A stretch of DNA of 64,000 nucleotides from Xanthomonas euroxanthea (GTDB lineage: Bacteria > Pseudomonadota > Gammaproteobacteria > Xanthomonadales > Xanthomonadaceae): the NCBI RefSeq assembly GCF_900476395.1, contig NZ_UIHB01000004.1, forward strand, positions 62,001 to 126,000, given 5' to 3'. A program made the translations under genes and the position numbers. A model generated the notes under the pieces. The model did no database searches. It was not told where the DNA came from and saw only the letters and a program-made list of their open reading frames with translations. This document shows positions 32,283-41,380 of this stretch, in pieces. The stretch's first letter is position 1, and each line of letters opens with the position of its first letter.

Positions 32283-33266
32283 TCACTTGCCCCCCGCCGG
32301 CTTGCCCGCCGTTTGCGCGGCCGCCGCCGCGGGCGCACGCCATACCGCCGGCGCCACCAGCACGCGTTTGGGCAACAGGCGCTGCGCGTAGAACAGATCG
32401 GCAGTGGCCTGCTGCGCCTTGACGACCTCGGCGCTGAGCGGCTGCACGCTGGCCGGCGGGCGGTGCGTCAGCGTGCGCTCGACCACCGCGGGCGACAGCC
32501 CGCTGACCTGCGCCAGCACCTTGATGCTGCCGGCGCGGTCGCGCTCCAGCAAGCCATCGGCCTGGTTGAGCGTGCCCATCACCTGCTGCACGAACGGACC
32601 CCAGGCAGTGGCGTAACGCCGCGAGGACAGGAAGAACCCGCCGGTCAGCCCCAACCCTTCGCCGTTGGCGAGCAGGCGTGCGCTGCCATCCAGCGTCAAT
32701 GCCGAATACCACGGGTCCCAGATCGCCCAGGCATCCACCTGCCCGGCGGCGAACGCCGCACGTGCGTTGGCCGGCGACAGATACAACGGCGTGATGTCGC
32801 GCATGCCCAGGCCGGACTTGACCAACAGGCGCAACAACAGGTTGTGCGCACTGGAGCCCTTCTGGAAGGCAACCCGCTTGCCCTTGAGGTCGGCCACACG
32901 CCGCAGCGAGCTGTTGGCCGGCACCAGGATGGTCTCGGCCTTGGGCGTGGGCGGCACCCAGCCCACGTACAGCAGGTCGGCACCGGCGGCCTGCGCGAAC
33001 AGCGGCGGAATGTCACCCGCACCGCCCAGGTCGATGCTGCCCACGTTCAGGGCTTCCAGCAGCTGCGGGCCGGCCGGGAACTCCACCCAGCTGATCCTGG
33101 TGCGCGGGAAGCGCTGCTCCAGCAACCGATGCTGCTTGGCCAGCACCAGGCTGGACACCGCCTTTTGATAGCCGATACGCAGCTGCGCCGGCTCGGCGGC
33201 CGTTGCGGGTTGCAGCCACGCGATGCCGGACAACAGCAACGCAGCAATCAAAAAGCGGTAGCGCAT
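32283..33266 (-). CDS. ssuA: Periplasmic sulfonate-type substrate-binding protein
   Basis: A 327-residue periplasmic binding protein of the SsuA/TauA type. The signal peptide MRYRFLIAALLLSGIAWL is cleaved near ATAAEP. The body has LRIGYQKAVSSLVLAK, VGSIDLGGAGDIPPLFAQ, LKGKRVAFQKGSSAHNLL and VDAWAIWDPWYSAL, all typical of aliphatic sulfonate binding proteins. ATG 33266 follows a well-placed GAGGA site; ATG 33281 (overlapping the upstream stop) is the alternative. The C-terminus is Ala/Pro-rich. The ligand is inferred to be an organosulfonate. Confidence 0.9.
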   Translation of the reverse strand: MRYRFLIAALLLSGIAWLQPATAAEPAQLRIGYQKAVSSLVLAKQHRLLEQRFPRTRISWVEFPAGPQLLEALNVGSIDLGGAGDIPPLFAQAAGADLLYVGWVPPTPKAETILVPANSSLRRVADLKGKRVAFQKGSSAHNLLLRLLVKSGLGMRDITPLYLSPANARAAFAAGQVDAWAIWDPWYSALTLDGSARLLANGEGLGLTGGFFLSSRRYATAWGPFVQQVMGTLNQADGLLERDRAGSIKVLAQVSGLSPAVVERTLTHRPPASVQPLSAEVVKAQQATADLFYAQRLLPKRVLVAPAVWRAPAAAAAQTAGKPAGGK

Positions 33267-33277
33267 CGGCGTGTTCC

Positions 33278-34318
33278 TCATTGCCAGTCGGTGGACGGTT
33301 TTTCCCAGAGGTTCACGCCACCCTCGACCGCAAAGCGATCGATCTCGGCCAGCTCGTCCGCACTGAACTCGGTCGTCTGCAAGGCCGCGACGTTTTCAAT
33401 CAACTGCTCCGGGCGGCTGGCGCCCAGCAATGCCGAGCTCACCCGCCGGTCGCGCAGCACCCAGGCCAAGGCCAGCTGCGCCAGGCTCTGTCCACGCCGC
33501 TGCGCGATCGCCTCCAGCCCGCGTGCGCGTTGCAGGTTGTCCTCGGACAGATGTTCCGGCCGCAGCGAGTCGCCACCAGGCCGGTTCACCCGCGCATCGC
33601 CGGGCACGCCATTGAGGTACTTGCCGGTCAACAGGCCCTGCGCCAGTGGCGTGAAGGCGATGACCCCGGCGCCGACCTCCTCGGTTGCGTCGAACAATTC
33701 GTGCTCGGCCCAGCGATTGAACAGGTTGTAGGCCGGCTGATGGATCAGCAACGGCACCTTCCACTCGCGCAACAACGCGGCGATTTCACGCGTGCGCGCC
33801 GCCGAATACGACGACACGCCCACATACAGCGCCTTGCCCTGCTGCACCGCGCTGGCCAGTGCACCGGCGGTCTCTTCCAGCGGCGTGTCCGCATCGAAGC
33901 GGTGCGAGTAGAAGATGTCCACGTAGTCCACGCCCAGGCGTTGCAGGCTCTGGTCCAGGCTGGACAGCAGGTACTTGCGCGAACTGCCGCCCTGCCCGTA
34001 CGGGCCCGGCCACATGTCCCAGCCGGCCTTGGTTGAGAGGATCAATTCGTCGCGATACGGTCTGAAGTCTTCACGCAGCAGGCGGCCGAAGTTGATTTCC
34101 GCGCTGCCATACGGCGGGCCGTAGTTGTTGGCCAGATCGAAATGGGTGATGCCCAGGTCGAAGGCGGTACGCAGCAATGCGCGCTGCGTGTCGATCGGCG
34201 TGCTGTCGCCGAAGTTGTGCCACAGGCCCAGCGACAGCGCCGGCAGGACAAGGCCGCTGCGGCCGACACGGCGGTAGGCGACACGGTCGTAACGATCGGG
34301 ATGTGCGAGATAGGTCAT
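33278..34318 (-). CDS. Aldo/keto reductase
   Basis: A 346-residue NADPH-dependent aldo/keto reductase. Its start (YRRVGRSGLVLPALSLGLWHNFG) and FDLANNYGPPYGSAEINFGRLL, with the catalytic Asp/Tyr region, resemble the YghZ / L-glyceraldehyde-3-phosphate reductase subfamily. LILSTKAGWDMWPGPYG carries the catalytic Lys. ATG 34318 is chosen at the domain start. It lies between the flavin monooxygenase gene (16-base gap) and ssuA (stop overlapping a possible ssuA start), so it is operonic. One idea is that it reduces the aldehyde released when the monooxygenase cleaves a sulfonate; this is inference. Confidence 0.88.
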   Translation of the reverse strand: MTYLAHPDRYDRVAYRRVGRSGLVLPALSLGLWHNFGDSTPIDTQRALLRTAFDLGITHFDLANNYGPPYGSAEINFGRLLREDFRPYRDELILSTKAGWDMWPGPYGQGGSSRKYLLSSLDQSLQRLGVDYVDIFYSHRFDADTPLEETAGALASAVQQGKALYVGVSSYSAARTREIAALLREWKVPLLIHQPAYNLFNRWAEHELFDATEEVGAGVIAFTPLAQGLLTGKYLNGVPGDARVNRPGGDSLRPEHLSEDNLQRARGLEAIAQRRGQSLAQLALAWVLRDRRVSSALLGASRPEQLIENVAALQTTEFSADELAEIDRFAVEGGVNLWEKPSTDWQ

Positions 34319-34334
34319 CAGGGTATCCGGTGAG

Positions 34335-35663
34335 TCAGCGTGCGCTGAAGCGATTGACGGGGCGTGCCAGCCCCAGATGATCGCGCAAGGTGCGCCCGGC
34401 ATATTCACGCCGGAACAGTCCACGCCGCTGCAGCTCGGGCACCACGTGCGTGGCCACATCGGCCAGGCCGCCGGGCAGATGGGGTACCAGCACGTTGAAG
34501 CCGTCGGCGGCGCCCTGCTCGAACCAGGCCTGCAGCTCGTCGGCAATCTGCGTGGGCGTGCCGATCAGGCTGTAATGCCCGCGCCCGCCTGCGATGCGCT
34601 GGCCGAGCTGGGCAATGCTCAGCTGCTCCTGTCCGGCCAGCTCGGTGAACAACTGCTGGCGACTGCGTTGCCCGGTTTCGGTGAGCGGCAACTCCGGCAA
34701 CCGGCCATCGGGCGGATAGCCGGACAGGTCGAAATTGCCCAGCATGCGCGACAGCAGCGCGATGCCGACCTCCGGCTCCACCAGCGCCTGGAACTGCTCG
34801 AACTTTTCCTGCGCCTCGGCCTGGCTCTGCCCGACCACGATGAACACACCCGGCATCACCTTCAACGCATCGCGCGAACGCCCGAACTGTTCCAGCCGCC
34901 CCTTGATGTCGGCATAGAACGCCTGCGCCTTGGCCAGCGACGATTGCGCGGTGAACACCACCTCGGCCGTTTCCGCCGCCAGCGCGCGCCCGGGCTCGGA
35001 CGAGCCGGCCTGCACCAGCACCGGATGCCCCTGCGGCGCACGCGCGATGTTGAGCGGGCCGCGAACCTGGAAGTGCGCGCCGCGATGATCCAGCACATGC
35101 AACCGCGCCGGATCGTAGTGCACTCCGGCGGCGGTATCGGCGATGAAGGCATCGTCGTCCCAGCTGTCCCACAGCCCAGCGACCACCTGCTGGAATTCGC
35201 GCGCCCGCGCATAGCGCTCGGCATGCACGTAATGCGCGTCGCGGTTGAAGTTCAATGCTTCGTCGGCGGCATCGGAAGTGACCAGATTCCAGCCGGCACG
35301 CCCGCCGGACAGATGATCCAGCGAGGCGAACTTGCGCGCCACGTGGTACGGCTCGTTGTAGCTGGTGGTCATGGTGGCAATCAGGCCGATGCGCTCGCTC
35401 ACCACTGCCAGCGCGCTGAGCAGCGTGAGCGGCTCGAACAGGCTGGAGCGCGCCATCCGCGATGCCACCGGCCCACCGGCCGCAGCCAGGCTGTCGGCGA
35501 CGAACACCGCATCGAACCGGGCGGCCTCGGCGATGCGCACCATCTCACGGTAATGATCGAACACCAGCGGATCGGCACTGGCCTGCGGGTGCCGCCACGC
35601 GGCCACGTGATGGCCGGTGGCCATCAGGAACGCCCCGAGCGAGAGCTGTCGTGCGGCGCTCAT
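34335..35663 (-). CDS. LLM-class flavin-dependent monooxygenase (NtaA/SnaA/DszA type)
   Basis: A 442-residue FMNH2-dependent monooxygenase of the bacterial-luciferase fold. Family features are LSLGAFLMATGHHVAAWRHP at the N-terminus, FDAVFVADSL, SGGRAGWNLVTSDAADEALNF and HPVLVQAGSSEPGR, which mark the NtaA/SnaA/SoxA/DszA branch rather than SsuD itself. Such enzymes release sulfite from, or hydroxylate, organosulfur or amine compounds using reduced flavin from a separate reductase. No flavin reductase gene lies in the unit. It follows the TBDR gene by 64 bases and precedes the aldo/keto reductase. Confidence 0.9.
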   Translation of the reverse strand: MSAARQLSLGAFLMATGHHVAAWRHPQASADPLVFDHYREMVRIAEAARFDAVFVADSLAAAGGPVASRMARSSLFEPLTLLSALAVVSERIGLIATMTTSYNEPYHVARKFASLDHLSGGRAGWNLVTSDAADEALNFNRDAHYVHAERYARAREFQQVVAGLWDSWDDDAFIADTAAGVHYDPARLHVLDHRGAHFQVRGPLNIARAPQGHPVLVQAGSSEPGRALAAETAEVVFTAQSSLAKAQAFYADIKGRLEQFGRSRDALKVMPGVFIVVGQSQAEAQEKFEQFQALVEPEVGIALLSRMLGNFDLSGYPPDGRLPELPLTETGQRSRQQLFTELAGQEQLSIAQLGQRIAGGRGHYSLIGTPTQIADELQAWFEQGAADGFNVLVPHLPGGLADVATHVVPELQRRGLFRREYAGRTLRDHLGLARPVNRFSAR

Positions 35664-35727
35664 CGCAGTCCACCGCGCGTCGCGCCTGCATGGCTCGGAT
35701 CACTCTCGAAACACATCACCGACATCG

Positions 35728-37983
35728 TCAAAAATCCTTGTGCAATTGCAGCCCGACATAACGCTGGTCGTCACGCGGCACCAGCCGGTACACGTTGCCG
35801 GTGGCATTGGCCAACAATGGCGCGTACGTGCGGTCGCCGAGGTTGCGGCCGAGCACCGCCACCCGCCAGCCATGCGCATCGTCGGCCAGCGCGATGCTGG
35901 CGTTCCAGATCGCATACGGGCCCTGGACGGTCTGCGGGGTCTGGCTGAGGTCGTACTGCACGCTGTCCTGCCAGCTCACGTCGCCGTTGAATTCCAGGGC
36001 CAGGCTGCCGCGCAGCGGCACCCGATACCCGGCGCGCAGATTGCCCTTCCAGTCCGGCGAAAACGGCAGCGGCCTGCCGTCGACATTGCAGTTGGCCGCC
36101 GCGGCGGCAGGGCAGGCAAACCGCTGGATGCGCGCCTGCGTGTAGGCCAGCGAGCCGGCCAGGCTGAGCCGCTCGGTGGGCCGATACTCCAGGTCCAGCT
36201 CCAGGCCCTGCGTGCGCACTTGCCCGGCGTTGATCAGGCGCGTCACCACCTGCCCGGCCACGGTGTCGAAGAAGTTGGCCTGGTAGTTGGCGTACTCGGT
36301 ATGGAACAGCGCCACGTTCGCACTGAGGCGATCGTCCAGTGCACGCGCCTTCAGGCCCAGTTCCCACGCGTTGGAAGTTTCCGGCTTCAGCGCTGGCGTA
36401 TCGCGCGGCTGCATGTTGAAGAACACGTTGTAGGCCGGGCCCTTGTAGCCGCGCGAATAGGTGAGGTAACCGGTGGTCTGCGCATCGACGTCGTATTGCA
36501 GGCCGATGCGGCCGGACACGCCATTTTCCGCGGTGCTGCCACTGCTTGCCGTAGACGGCTGGATGCCGGTAACCGCGGCTGCGGAGCTGGACACGCGCTG
36601 GTGCCGGTAGTCGAGCGTATCGCGGGTAAAGCGTGCGCCCAGCAGCGCCCGCAGGTCCGGGCGCCAATGCCAGGTGGCCTCGCCGAACGCGGCATAGGTT
36701 TGCGCGCGGGTGGCGTAATCGGCCACACCCACGGCACTGGCGGTTGGCGTCGTCACCGTGCGGCGATAGGTTTCGTCGTTGCGCGCATGCAGGTAATACA
36801 GCCCGGCCACCGCTTCCACCGCGCGATCGCGCGGGGTCTGCAGGCGCAATTCCTGCGAATACTGCGTGTACCCCAGGTCGCCACGGTCGTGCGAGGACGG
36901 AAACGCCGCGCTGCGTTGCGCGGTGCGATCGCCGTCCTGGAACTGGGTGTTGTCCCACTGCCGCCACGCGCTGATCGAGGTCAGCAGCGCATCGCCGAGC
37001 TGCTGGTCCAGCTGCAGCGAGGCGCCCTTGTTGATGTCGTCCAGATACGTGCGGTAATCGCTGTTGATCTGCCGGTTGTCGGCGCTGGCGACAACCGGTG
37101 CCAGCGCCGCGGCGAAGTCCGCACGCGTGCTGGCAACCACCACCCCGCTGGGCGCATTGCTGTGCGATTGCAGGTAGTCGGCGAGCAGCGTCGCGTTCAA
37201 GCTGGGGGTCGGGGTCAGGTCCAGCCGCAGCCGCGCGCCGGAGCGTCGGTAGCCGTTGACGGTCTGGCCGTCGGCCGCGTTGCGCACATTGCCGCCGTAC
37301 TCGGCCCACAACGCCGACACACTGGCCTTGAGCAGCTCCGGCACCAGCGTGCCGCCAACACTGGCACGCACGCGGTCTTCGTCGCCGCCACCGAAGTGCG
37401 AATAATCGACATAGCCGCCAAACAGTTCCGGCGCCGGCTTGCTGACGATATTGAGCACGCCGGCCGAGGCGTTCTTGCCGAACAAGGTGCCCTGCGGCCC
37501 GCGCAGGACTTCGATGCGCTCGACATCGAGCAGGTCCAGCGTGGCCTGGCCTGGGCGCCCCAGTACCACCCCGTCGATCACCGTGGCCACGCTGGGCTCG
37601 ACGCCCGGCGAGGTGGAAATGGTGCCCACGCCACGCAGGAACAGCGAGGTGTCCTTGTTGGAGGCACCGGTGCGGAAGGTCAGGCTGGGCACCAGCGCCG
37701 GCAGGTCGGCCACGCTATTGCGGTTTTCGCGCTCAAGCGTCTCGCCCTGGACCACCGATACCGCCACCGGCACCTGCTGCAGGGTGGTTTCGCGGCGCGT
37801 GGCGGTCACGGTGACCGCACCCAGTGTCTGCGCGGCGCGCTCCGGCGTCGCGGCAGCCTCGCCCACCTCATCGGCCAGCACCGGCGTAACCGCCCACGCC
37901 AGACTCCACGCCAAAACTTGCGGCCTGGCCAACCATCTCGAAGCAGCGAGGATCCTTGCAGGGGTCCGGTGTCGCGCGGGCAT
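35728..37983 (-). CDS. TonB-dependent receptor of the organosulfur locus
   Basis: A 751-residue outer-membrane TBDR. A long signal peptide (MPARHRTPAR to VLADEV) is followed by LGAVTVTATRRE as TonB box. The plug contains SLFLRGVGT, VATVIDGVVLGRPGQ and RIEVLRGPQGTLFGKNASAG, of the FyuA/pesticin-receptor-like TBDR group common in proteobacterial catabolic loci. The barrel ends in VGLQLHKDF. GAAAGGA precedes ATG 37983; a longer frame to 38079 lacks a signal sequence. Being first in an organosulfur unit, it probably imports a bulky sulfonate or sulfate ester across the outer membrane. Confidence 0.93.
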   Translation of the reverse strand: MPARHRTPARILAASRWLARPQVLAWSLAWAVTPVLADEVGEAAATPERAAQTLGAVTVTATRRETTLQQVPVAVSVVQGETLERENRNSVADLPALVPSLTFRTGASNKDTSLFLRGVGTISTSPGVEPSVATVIDGVVLGRPGQATLDLLDVERIEVLRGPQGTLFGKNASAGVLNIVSKPAPELFGGYVDYSHFGGGDEDRVRASVGGTLVPELLKASVSALWAEYGGNVRNAADGQTVNGYRRSGARLRLDLTPTPSLNATLLADYLQSHSNAPSGVVVASTRADFAAALAPVVASADNRQINSDYRTYLDDINKGASLQLDQQLGDALLTSISAWRQWDNTQFQDGDRTAQRSAAFPSSHDRGDLGYTQYSQELRLQTPRDRAVEAVAGLYYLHARNDETYRRTVTTPTASAVGVADYATRAQTYAAFGEATWHWRPDLRALLGARFTRDTLDYRHQRVSSSAAAVTGIQPSTASSGSTAENGVSGRIGLQYDVDAQTTGYLTYSRGYKGPAYNVFFNMQPRDTPALKPETSNAWELGLKARALDDRLSANVALFHTEYANYQANFFDTVAGQVVTRLINAGQVRTQGLELDLEYRPTERLSLAGSLAYTQARIQRFACPAAAAANCNVDGRPLPFSPDWKGNLRAGYRVPLRGSLALEFNGDVSWQDSVQYDLSQTPQTVQGPYAIWNASIALADDAHGWRVAVLGRNLGDRTYAPLLANATGNVYRLVPRDDQRYVGLQLHKDF

Positions 37984-38131
37984 GTACGTCCTTTCGTGGC
38001 GTCGGCTGTCTTGCAGCAGCGTGGGGAACTGCGAGTCGGCGAGCGTTGTGCACGGCGACCCTTGCGCAGCGCAAGCCAAAACGGCGCTGCAATGCGGTAG
38101 CGCATGCTGTTTGCAGCTGGCTCAAGCGTCA

Positions 38132-38156
38132 AATAACCAATGTTCAGATGGTTATT
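38132..38156 (-). promoter_or_regulatory. Inverted repeat operator candidate before organosulfur operon
   Basis: A perfect inverted repeat, AATAACCA (38132-38139) and TGGTTATT (38149-38156) with a 9-base spacer, lies about 150 bases before the TBDR start at 37983. The ATAAC-type arms are reminiscent of sites of LysR-type sulfur regulators (CysB family). The regulator assignment is inference only. The repeat also lies about 90 bases before the divergent GIY-YIG gene. Confidence 0.5.
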
Positions 38157-38247
38157 CACTCACGCGTCGCCGCGTGCCGGTCATCCATGCCCGGCGCGCG
38201 CCAAGACCCTCGCTGCACGACACCCGGCCAATGGCGATAATGGGCAC

Positions 38248-38556
38248 ATGGATGCACCCAAGCCCTGGCACCTCTACCTGCTGCTGTGCCGCAACGGCAG
38301 TTATTACGCCGGCATCACCAATGATCTGGAGCGGCGCTTTCAGGCACACCTGCGTGGCACCGGCGCGCGCTATACACGTGCACATCCGCCGCTGGAACTG
38401 CTTGCCAGCCATCCATATGCGGACCGCGCCGCCGCCTCGCGCGCGGAGTGGCAGCTCAAGCAACAACCGCGCGCGCGCAAGCTCGCCTGGCTGCTGGCAC
38501 AACCGCACGGCGGCACCGAGTCACAGCCCGCTGACGCCTCGATCACGCCCGCCTAG
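38248..38556 (+). CDS. GIY-YIG domain protein
   Basis: A 102-residue single-domain protein of the GIY-YIG nuclease superfamily, YhbQ/UPF0213-like. The motif appears as [18 protein letters not shown], with the conserved Arg in [10 protein letters not shown], and [12 protein letters not shown] near the end. The first GIY is degenerate (LYL) as in many small family members, while YAG occupies the second position. ATG 38248 starts just before the domain. Such proteins are linked to DNA repair or nuclease activity, but the role of the small forms is unclear. Confidence 0.85.
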   Translation: MDAPKPWHLYLLLCRNGSYYAGITNDLERRFQAHLRGTGARYTRAHPPLELLASHPYADRAAASRAEWQLKQQPRARKLAWLLAQPHGGTESQPADASITPA

Positions 38557-38601
38557 CCGCGCGGTTTCTATGGTGTAGCGCTGTCAATCGCGGAGCAGCA
38601 C

Positions 38602-39309
38602 ATGCACTACCAGCTCTACTACTGGACCGGCCTGCAGGGCCGCGGCGAATTCGTCCGCCTTGCACTGGAAGATGCCGGTGCCGACTACACCGACGTGGCG
38701 CGCGTGGAAGGCGATGAGGTGATGAATGCCTTTCTGGAAGGCAACCAGGCCGGCGCGCAGCCGTTTGCGCCGCCCTTCCTCAAGGCTGGCGATACGGTGG
38801 TTGCGCAGGTCGCGGCCATCCTGCATGTCATCGGGCCACAACTGCAGCTGGTACCCGACTCGGACGCGCAGCGCATCCAGGCATTGCAGTTGCAGCTGAC
38901 CATCGCCGACCTGGTGGCCGAGGTGCACGACAGCCATCATCCGATCGCCACCGGCCTGTATTACGAAGATCAGAAAGCCGAGGCGGCCAAGCGCGCCAAG
39001 GACCTGCGCGACAACCGCCTGCCCAAGTTCCTGGGCTACTTCGAACAGGTGCTGCAACAGGCCGGCGGCACCCATGTGCTGGGCACGCACTCGTACGTGG
39101 ACCTGTCGCTGTTCCAGTTGGTCAGCGGATTGGAGTACATGTTCCCCAAGCGCATGAAGACACTATCGGCCGATCTTCCCGGCCTGAAGGCCTTGCAGCA
39201 ACGCGTGGCCGCGCGCCCGCGCATCGCGGCCTATCTCGCATCCGAACGACGCGTGGCGTTCAATACCAATGGCATCTTCCGCCACTATCCGGAACTGGAT
39301 GCGGCGTAA
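38602..39309 (+). CDS. Glutathione S-transferase family protein
   Basis: A 235-residue cytosolic GST-like protein. The thioredoxin-like N-terminal domain begins LYYWTGLQGRGEFVRLALEDAG, with the active-site Tyr/Trp region and the Arg-Gly-Glu motif of sigma/alpha-like GSTs. Residues 95-215 form the helical domain (DLSLFQLVSGLEYMFP). It starts with a Shine-Dalgarno-like GGAG (within CGCGGAGCAG) 45 bases after the GIY-YIG stop, so the two may be co-transcribed. The substrate is unknown. Confidence 0.88.
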   Translation: MHYQLYYWTGLQGRGEFVRLALEDAGADYTDVARVEGDEVMNAFLEGNQAGAQPFAPPFLKAGDTVVAQVAAILHVIGPQLQLVPDSDAQRIQALQLQLTIADLVAEVHDSHHPIATGLYYEDQKAEAAKRAKDLRDNRLPKFLGYFEQVLQQAGGTHVLGTHSYVDLSLFQLVSGLEYMFPKRMKTLSADLPGLKALQQRVAARPRIAAYLASERRVAFNTNGIFRHYPELDAA

Positions 39310-39394
39310 GTAATGGCGGCACGTGGCGTAGCGCGTGCCGCCCATCTGCGTTGCTTCATGCCGGAATGTGGCGCGAAGCTGCAACCATGCATGC

Positions 39395-39415
39395 AAGGCC
39401 GCACCGGGCGGCCTT
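39395..39415. terminator. Weak hairpin between convergent GST and DUF3014 genes
   Basis: AAGGCCG and CGGCCTT pair over a 7-base loop in the 130-base gap between convergent genes. It has only a short T run, so it is at most a weak bidirectional terminator. Confidence 0.45.
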
Positions 39416-39439
39416 ATCCTCGCGCCACCACACGCCGCT

Positions 39440-40258
39440 TCAACGACCCTGCAGCAACGCTGTGCGGATCCGCTGCAACTGCGCCTTCACGGCAGCCGCC
39501 TGCGCCGGCCCCAGCCGCAGCAGCGCCTTTTGACCGACCGACAGCGACTCCAACGCCGGATCAACAAACCGATAACGGCCACGCTCGTCGCGTTGCACCC
39601 TGATCGGCTGTGCCGGGTCGGGCGTGCGTAGCAAATGATCGATCACGTCGATCACGCGATCGTTGAAGTAACGGTCCGGCGCGCCCAGGTCGGCATACGC
39701 CTGCTGCAACAACGGATAGAAACGTACATAACTGCGCACCAGCGCCTGCGCATCCACCTGGGTGAACGCCGCAACGTACGGCGCATAACGCGCCGCATTG
39801 GCCTGGTCGACCACTACACTTCCGGCGGCATCGGACACCGCAAATTCACCTGCCACCGGTTGCAGCACCGAGGCGCGACGGCTGATGCTGGGCTGGGTGA
39901 GATTGTCGATCATCACCACAACCCGTTCGATCAAGTGCTTGCGCAACACGATCGACAATGCACCGTCGTCCTGCACCAACGCCAGCAAGGCCTCCCACGC
40001 TGCCGCATCGCTTTGACCCAGCGCAGGGATCGCCGCGTCGGCGGCCTCGGCCGAGGGCTGCTGCACTGGATGGCGCGGCCCCGCCGGCGCCGGCGGCGAC
40101 GGGGTCACCGCCGCTGCCACGGCGCTGGCGGTCTGGCTGATCGGCGCTGGCAAAGCGCCCGGCGCAGTGGGTGACCCGCTGAACAGCCACCAGGCAGCGC
40201 CGGCCACCACCGGCACCGCCAGCAGCCACGGCCAACGCGAAGACTTGGATTGCATCAT
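39440..40258 (-). CDS. DUF3014-type membrane-anchored protein
   Basis: A 272-residue protein with one N-terminal membrane segment (WPWLLAVPVVAGAAWWLF, residues 9-26), a Pro/Ala-rich linker to about residue 75, and a periplasmic helical domain. The domain segments LVQDDGALSIVLRKHLIERVVVMIDNL, YVRFYPLLQQAYADLG and LLRTP are those of the DUF3014 family. MM at 40258 or the second Met at 40255 may start. The function of the family is unknown. It stands alone next to a repeat-rich region. Confidence 0.8.
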   Translation of the reverse strand: MMQSKSSRWPWLLAVPVVAGAAWWLFSGSPTAPGALPAPISQTASAVAAAVTPSPPAPAGPRHPVQQPSAEAADAAIPALGQSDAAAWEALLALVQDDGALSIVLRKHLIERVVVMIDNLTQPSISRRASVLQPVAGEFAVSDAAGSVVVDQANAARYAPYVAAFTQVDAQALVRSYVRFYPLLQQAYADLGAPDRYFNDRVIDVIDHLLRTPDPAQPIRVQRDERGRYRFVDPALESLSVGQKALLRLGPAQAAAVKAQLQRIRTALLQGR

Positions 40259-40345
40259 GGAACTCCTTACATCGACACCATCCAGGGTGTGACCATGCCA
40301 GATCGCAGTGGTTCCATCGATGTGCAGCGATGCTGCGATCAAGCA

Positions 40346-40704
40346 CTGAATCGAGGGCGCGGCGCCGTCACCGCCTGCGGGCACGCCGTGAATCCGTCCC
40401 TGGCGGTGGGGGATTGGTGGCCGCATCCATGCCGCCACACGGTCCCGCAACCGGCAAGGACACCGCACCAGAGAGTTGGTCGGTACTCATCTGAAAGCTG
40501 TCTGTCGTGCGGCGCGCATCGGACGTGGAGCCGACGCTTCATGATCGAACAAGACGCATCCAGCACTGCTCTTCCATGCACACCGACCCTCTCGACTGGT
40601 CCTTGCCCGCTCACCGTCGCTGGACCCTGAGCGGCATGGATGCCGCGCCGGAGCCTACAAGGACGTACTTGCGGCGTGTCCCGCGATGGTGGGCGGGCAA
40701 GGGC
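40346..40704. repeat. Palindromic intergenic element, copy A
   Basis: A roughly 360-base non-coding element whose ends are imperfect inverted repeats. The left arm contains CACGCCG and GGCATCCATGCCGCC-like text, and the right arm has GAGCGGCATGGATGCCGC and GCGGCGTGTCCCGCGATGG. A second copy with roughly 85-90% identity lies at 40845-41201. No transposase ORF is inside. Such snap-back repeats occur widely between genes in xanthomonads. Confidence 0.75.
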
Positions 40705-40844
40705 CTTGCAACCAAGCGCCAGATCGGCCGCTCTGCCGCTGATCCATCCGCACTTTCCAAGCCCAACCACCCAACCCAGAAAGCAGTCGAGACCGGGAAC
40801 AGCGTGGTTGTTCAGCCGCGATCGGATGCTTGAATCAAAAGCTC

Positions 40845-41201
40845 AGTGAATCGAAGGCGCGGTGCCCTCACCGCTCGCGGGACACGCCGTAAACCCATCC
40901 CTGGGGGCTCGGTGGCGGCATCCATGCCGCCACACGGTCCCGCAACCGGCAAGGGCACCGCACCAGACAATTGGTCGGCGCTCACCTGAAAAGCCGTCTG
41001 TCGTGCGGTATGCATCAGACGTGGAACCGTTGCTCATGATCAAACGAGGCGCTTCCAGCACTGCTCTTCCCATGCACACCGACCATCTCGACTGGTCCTT
41101 GCCCGCTCACCGTCGCGGGACCCTGAGCGGCATGGATGCCGCGCCGGAGCCTACAAGGACGTACTTGCGGCGTGTCCCGCGATGGTGGGCGGGCAAGGGC
41201 C
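40845..41201. repeat. Palindromic intergenic element, copy B
   Basis: The second copy of the element at 40346-40704, in the same orientation about 500 bases further on. The left arm CGCGGGACACGCCG is the inverse complement of the right-arm CGGCGTGTCCCGCG. The 140 bases between the copies are unrelated, so this is not a simple head-to-tail duplication. Nothing else was recognised in the gene-free stretch 40259-41380 apart from the hexamer repeat. Confidence 0.75.
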
Positions 41202-41224
41202 CGCAGCAAAGCCCCAGATCGCAT

Positions 41225-41271
41225 GCTTTGGCTTTGGCTTTGGCTTTGGCTTTGGCTTTGGCGTTAACTTT
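41225..41271. repeat. Hexanucleotide tandem repeat (GCTTTG)n
   Basis: GCTTTG is repeated about six times almost perfectly and then degrades (GCGTTAACTTTGGCTCTGGCTC). It lies in non-coding DNA between element copy B and the 3' end of the LprI-type gene. As a short tandem repeat it should vary in copy number between strains. Confidence 0.85.
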
Positions 41272-41380
41272 GGCTCTGGCTCATCCACATCGCCTGGTCT
41301 CGGACCAGGACGACCGGCGTTGCCGCATCAAGCGACGCCCCCGCCCGCCTGAAATCCGCGAGCAGGCGTGCGCACCGCTC

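Noticed and set aside
41225-41271. CRISPR-like repeat array
   Set aside because: The units are 6 bases long without spacers; it is a simple tandem repeat. No CRISPR or cas gene was seen in the window.
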